The notes under the pieces are model-generated. The model was given only the letters and a program-made list of their open reading frames with translations. It did no database searches and was not told where the DNA came from. This document shows positions 19,148-22,795 of a stretch of 22,795 bases of DNA, piece after piece. The stretch lies in IMG/VR virus record IMGVR_UViG_3300003322_001221, positions 1 through 22,795 of that record, one strand, 5' to 3'. A program made the position numbers and the translations under genes. Every line of letters begins with the position of its first letter. Position 1 is the stretch's first letter. Origin of the DNA: a virus.

Positions 19148-21475
19148 ATGGCATTCGATCGTTTTTTGATCGCCCCCTATAATTCCGGGTGGCAAAATAA
19201 TCTTCGCCCCTGGTTAATTCCCGATGATGCATTTGAACAATTAATAAATGCATATGTTTTTAGGGGTCGTGTACGAAAACGTTTTGGATCCACATACATG
19301 CAAGGCAGTTCATTAGGATCGGTTGCTCAGCTCATATCTCGCTTACGTATTCAAGTGGGGATCACTGATGGTAGCGGTGATTTATCAGGTACTGTTCCGG
19401 GTACTATTTTTGCTCTGGGACAATTATTTTCTATTGGAAGTGAAATATTTACGGTTAATGCCACCGGTACTCCTGCAAATTTATTAAAAACGGGAACTAC
19501 GGTAACAGCTACTTTTAATACAACAACCGGTGCTTATGTGTTTGCAGGAGCTGCAGCCAATACTGCTGTTTATTTTTATCCTGCGTTACCTGTAATGGGA
19601 ATTACAACGTATAATGCTGCCGGCACAACTATTAATAATCAGCCTCCCTATGCATTTGATACTCAATTTGCATATACTTATTCAGGAAGTGGTTGGTACC
19701 GATCAGGAACCGGTACAACGCCAATATGGCATGGCAATGAATTAAACTTTTTTTGGTCAGCAAACTGGTATGGATTTAATAATGCAGGAACAGCGTATAT
19801 TACTGCCTTATTTGTTTCTAATTTCCAAGTTACTAATCCCAATGGTGCTCCAGTAGCTACTGATGATCCAATTTGGTATTTTGATGGTACTAATTGGACT
19901 GCTTATTATGCATATTTTGCTCCAGCGGGTGGTGCTGTTGGATCTGGACCGTTTGTTCAGACTGCTCGTTTAATTGTACCTTTTAAAGATCGATTGCTTC
20001 TTTTAAATACTATAGAAACGAATTCGGCAGGAACAGCAAATACAAATTACGTAAATAGATGCCGTTATTCGTGGAATGGTTCTCCGTTTGCCGATAATGC
20101 CTGGTATGAGCCTGGACAGCAGGATGCATCAGGTAATGTTGGTGCTGGAGCCGGCTATATAGACGCTACTACTGATGAGCAAATTGTAAGTGCCGAATTT
20201 ATTAAAGACCGCCTTATTGTTTTTTTTGAACGAAGTACATGGGAACTTGCTTATACTGGTAACGAAATTCAACCATTTATTTGGCAAAAAATTAATACCG
20301 AACTAGGCGCTGAAAGTCCAATGTCAAGTGTGCCATTTGATAAATATATTCTCACGATTGGTGGAACAGGAGTTCATTCGTGTAATGGTGCAAACGTCGA
20401 GCGTATTGATAACCAAATACCTGATCAAATATTTGAGATCAAAAATTCAAACTCGGCAACTTTGCGTGTAGCTGGTATTCGTGATTATAAAGCTGAGATG
20501 GTATATTGGGCATATACCTCAATTAATGATACACCGTTATCAGATTTTCCCAATCGCATACTTGTTTATAATTATAAAAATAATACGTGGTCTGAAAATG
20601 ATGACTGTATTACAGCTTTTGGCTATTGGGAGCAGCAGATTGATCTTACATGGAATGACACAACCACGACATGGGAAGAATCTAACTTTACCTGGACAGA
20701 TGGAATTATAGAAGCTCAGTCACGACGAATATTGGCTGGCAACCAACAGGGATATATGTTCCTGCTTTCTGCAGACGAATCTCGTAATGCTCCAGTTATG
20801 CAAATAAGTGATATGTCATATGACGCTTCAACCGATCAATTGTTTATTTTATGCATCAATCACACATTACAATCAAATAATCAGGATGGGCTTGGTGATT
20901 ATGTGTTAATAGAAAATTGCCAAGGAGTTACCTTTAGCGGACCTGAATTTGGTCTTACCTCCATTTATCCAGTATATTCAACACCAACAGCAAATATTTT
21001 TGTTATAGCAAATGTTACACAATTTACAGGAACATACACTGGCGGTGGTACTGTATCTCGTGTATCAAATATCGGTATACTTTCAAAACAATGGAACCCT
21101 TACGATAAAACCGATCGAAACGTGTATTTAGCAAAAATAGATTTCGGTGTTCAAAAAACACAAGCTGGTCAAGTAACGGTAGATTATTATCCTTCTTCGT
21201 CTGATTTGTCTCTCATTGAACAGGGTGGACCTTTAGGAACAAATTCATTAACAGGAAATAATGTTCTTGAAACCTTTGCATATCCAACTGTTCCTCTTGA
21301 AGATGTTCAGACCAGATTATGGCATCCGGTATATTTTAATGGTGAAGGTGAATGTATCCAGATATTTATTTCTATGAGCGAAGATCAGATAATTCAAAAA
21401 AACATAGCTCTGGCTGATTTTGAGCTTGAAGGAATGATTTTATATACTCAAGCAACATCGTATCGTATGCAATAA
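19148..21475 (+). CDS. Tail beta-propeller protein (P22 gp10 / T7 gp12-like)
   Basis: The protein has 775 residues. It opens MAFDRFLIAPYNSGWQNNLR, then DAFEQLINAYVFRGRVRKRF, a pattern (Y..G......P....D.A...L.N....G..RKR.G) familiar from tail-hub propeller proteins. Near 353-372 is KDRLIVFFERSTWELAYTGN and from about 390 SSVPFDKYILTIGGTGVHSC, typical of the blades in P22 gp10/T7 gp12-type proteins that plug the short tail. A large Gly/Thr/Asn-rich insert occupies about 60-270. The C-terminal third has further strands and DKTDRNVYLAKIDFGVQKTQ. TAAGGAG at the previous stop is the ribosome binding site. The family is inferred from pattern and context. Confidence 0.65.
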   Translation: MAFDRFLIAPYNSGWQNNLRPWLIPDDAFEQLINAYVFRGRVRKRFGSTYMQGSSLGSVAQLISRLRIQVGITDGSGDLSGTVPGTIFALGQLFSIGSEIFTVNATGTPANLLKTGTTVTATFNTTTGAYVFAGAAANTAVYFYPALPVMGITTYNAAGTTINNQPPYAFDTQFAYTYSGSGWYRSGTGTTPIWHGNELNFFWSANWYGFNNAGTAYITALFVSNFQVTNPNGAPVATDDPIWYFDGTNWTAYYAYFAPAGGAVGSGPFVQTARLIVPFKDRLLLLNTIETNSAGTANTNYVNRCRYSWNGSPFADNAWYEPGQQDASGNVGAGAGYIDATTDEQIVSAEFIKDRLIVFFERSTWELAYTGNEIQPFIWQKINTELGAESPMSSVPFDKYILTIGGTGVHSCNGANVERIDNQIPDQIFEIKNSNSATLRVAGIRDYKAEMVYWAYTSINDTPLSDFPNRILVYNYKNNTWSENDDCITAFGYWEQQIDLTWNDTTTTWEESNFTWTDGIIEAQSRRILAGNQQGYMFLLSADESRNAPVMQISDMSYDASTDQLFILCINHTLQSNNQDGLGDYVLIENCQGVTFSGPEFGLTSIYPVYSTPTANIFVIANVTQFTGTYTGGGTVSRVSNIGILSKQWNPYDKTDRNVYLAKIDFGVQKTQAGQVTVDYYPSSSDLSLIEQGGPLGTNSLTGNNVLETFAYPTVPLEDVQTRLWHPVYFNGEGECIQIFISMSEDQIIQKNIALADFELEGMILYTQATSYRMQ

Positions 21476-21484
21476 GGAGAAAGA

Positions 21485-22027
21485 ATGGCAAATCCTCAAC
21501 AAGTCGGTGCTTTTGTTCCTACGACGAATATATGGGATGTGCAATCTTTATATAATGCATCATTAACTGACGAAAATGTATTGCGTGAACTATTAGTTCG
21601 TCTTTATCAAAACATTAATAATATATCTTTGGTACTCAATATTAAAGATTCTGGTTATTATGACACCAAAGAATTTGTAAATGGTCAGCTTTATTATCCC
21701 AATCCCAACTCAACTTCAATTTCGCCAGTTGGAATACGTTATAGGCAGGTTTTTAGAAAGGTTATTGATTTTGGTAGTTTGCCTAATGCAGGAATTACCT
21801 CAGTGCCTCATGGTATAAGCATAACAGGTCAAACTACCTTTACCCGTATATACGGAACAGCTAATGATTTAACTAATATGAGTTACATTCCTTTGCCTTA
21901 TACCTCAAACGTTGCTAACTCTAATATAGAGTTATATGTCGATGCTATAAATGTTAATATAGCTACTGGAGTTAATTACTCAACGTATACAACGACGTAT
22001 ATCGTGTTGGAATATTTACAATTTTAA
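21485..22027 (+). CDS. Fibre- or tail-associated virion protein (180 aa)
   Basis: A helical N-terminus (WDVQSLYNASLTDENVLREL, then LVRLYQNINNISLVLN) could trimerise. A beta domain follows with RKVIDFGSLPNAGITSVPHG, FTRIYGTANDLTNMSYIPLP and a closing TYTTTYIVLEYLQF. The series IDFG.LP......V.HGI...FT.IYG and Y.....Y..LEY recurs in small phage virion proteins of unknown detailed role. TAAGGAG lies upstream and TAAAGGAG at its stop serves the next gene. It is probably a short fibre or tail knob part. Confidence 0.6.
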   Translation: MANPQQVGAFVPTTNIWDVQSLYNASLTDENVLRELLVRLYQNINNISLVLNIKDSGYYDTKEFVNGQLYYPNPNSTSISPVGIRYRQVFRKVIDFGSLPNAGITSVPHGISITGQTTFTRIYGTANDLTNMSYIPLPYTSNVANSNIELYVDAINVNIATGVNYSTYTTTYIVLEYLQF

Positions 22028-22036
22028 AGGAGTTCT

Positions 22037-22792
22037 ATGGCTTTGCCTTTGTTACCGGTGTTGTTAGGAGCAGCAATACCACCGCTTATTCAAGGCGGGA
22101 TAGATTTATTTCGTAATCGCAATAAACCCGATCAGTCTTCACAAGGCATGTTGCCGACGATGGGTGGCCAAGGAAATGCATTAACCGGATACTCAGCAGC
22201 AACACAACAATTGCCTCGATATACTCCTGAACAGCAAGCTCTCATAAATTCTTTAATTCCACATGTGCAACAAGGTTTACAACAAAAATCAGATTTTGCA
22301 CCTATAGCTGAACAGGCCAGAAGATCATTTTCTACTAAAACAGTTCCTTCTATTGCTGAACGGTTTACTGCTATGGGTGGTGGTCAACGGTCAAGTGCTT
22401 TTCAGGGAGCTTTGGGACAAGCCGCTAGTGACTTAGAAACAAATTTAGCTGCTTTAGGATCTGGTCATGCATTACAACAACAAGCCTTGCTACAAAATCT
22501 TCTTGGGCATGCATTATCTCCAAGTTTTGAAAATATCTATATTCCCCAAACAAGTGGTTTATTTGGTAGTTTAGCAGCCGGAGCAGGTGCATCATTACCA
22601 TTTTTATCATTACTTTCTGGTATAGGTTCTACAAATACTACACAAGCTCCACAAATAAATGCTACACAAGCTAATGCATTATCTGCCTTGTTACAAAATC
22701 TTCAAGCATCACAATCAGTTCAGAATGTAAATAGACTTGGAGGCGGTGCACAAAGAGGGTTATTGCAAGGATATACTCAAATTCAAGGATAA
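22037..22792 (+). CDS. Putative internal virion / DNA ejection protein (251 aa)
   Basis: The protein is Ala/Gln/Gly/Leu-rich. It starts with a hydrophobic segment MALPLLPVLLGAAIPPLIQG, has SIAERFTAMGGGQRSSAFQG followed by ALGQAASDLETNLAALGSGH, and a second hydrophobic stretch (SGLFGSLAAGAGASLPFLSL, about 174-193). Two apolar segments with a Gln/Ala-rich helical rest are usual for ejected internal proteins (P22 gp7/gp16/gp20, T7 core) and for pilot proteins. It is the last gene in the window, complete with a TAA at 22790. The role is inferred from composition and order. Confidence 0.55.
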   Translation: MALPLLPVLLGAAIPPLIQGGIDLFRNRNKPDQSSQGMLPTMGGQGNALTGYSAATQQLPRYTPEQQALINSLIPHVQQGLQQKSDFAPIAEQARRSFSTKTVPSIAERFTAMGGGQRSSAFQGALGQAASDLETNLAALGSGHALQQQALLQNLLGHALSPSFENIYIPQTSGLFGSLAAGAGASLPFLSLLSGIGSTNTTQAPQINATQANALSALLQNLQASQSVQNVNRLGGGAQRGLLQGYTQIQG

Positions 22793-22795
22793 AAT

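Noticed and set aside
1-22795. UGA recoded as tryptophan, or other code change
   Set aside because: TGA ends several genes in tight ATGA overlaps and Trp is encoded by TGG throughout.
1-22795. CRISPR arrays, insertion sequences, tRNA genes and attachment sites
   Set aside because: No regularly spaced repeats, transposase genes, cloverleaf sequences or integrase-flanked repeats were seen. The only mobile element found is the intron.

Overview
The window is a contiguous piece of an AT-rich tailed-phage genome or prophage. Almost every gene is on the + strand, and most genes abut or overlap by a few bases. Terminase, portal and major capsid are recognisable, and the mix of a P22-type portal, an N4-gp56-type capsid protein, a tail beta-propeller protein and no tape-measure gene points to a short-tailed (podovirus-like) particle. 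The host cannot be named from the sequence. TGA is used as a stop, Shine-Dalgarno sites are typical bacterial GGAG/AGGAG, and several cargo proteins carry Sec-type signal peptides, so a low-GC bacterium using genetic code 11 is inferred.

Layout. (1) 1-700: a control region with a small minus-strand gene and a plus-strand HTH regulator, transcribed from back-to-back promoters whose -35 boxes form one palindrome. (2) 763-2513: terminator, a 24-codon leader peptide coupled to a winged-helix protein that resembles replication initiators, then a RusA-like protein. (3) 2500-5956: putative small terminase, a cluster of seven small genes of unknown function (one with a signal peptide, two with a membrane helix, one zinc-ribbon-like), then the large terminase. 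(4) 5957-8101: a cargo ('moron'-like) block between terminase and portal, with a short leader ORF, two signal-peptide proteins that look like diverged paralogues, two small two-helix membrane proteins and two strong terminators. (5) 8115-13391: a good promoter, the portal, a run of small conserved phage proteins (one tandem paralogue pair, one lysine-rich protein) and a likely scaffold protein. (6) 13392-15323: the major capsid locus. (7) 15334-22792: virion genes, namely FCCH-like beta modules, a putative head-tail adaptor, a gp53-like fibre protein, a tail beta-propeller, a second fibre-like protein and a putative ejection protein.

The most striking locus is the capsid gene. It is split after codon 12 by a 710-nt group I intron. 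P1 (exon GCGCCU with internal guide GGGCGC, U-G at the splice site), P3 and P7 can be drawn, and the intron ends in G. The intron encodes a single-motif LAGLIDADG protein whose ribosome binding site lies in P3 and whose C-terminus overlaps the catalytic core. Upstream are a paired palindrome, a terminator fused to a promoter, and an elaborately foldable leader of about 90 nt that begins at the predicted transcription start. Spliced, the gene gives a 315-residue capsid protein; read naively, it looks like a gene starting at an ATG that is really the last three bases of the intron.
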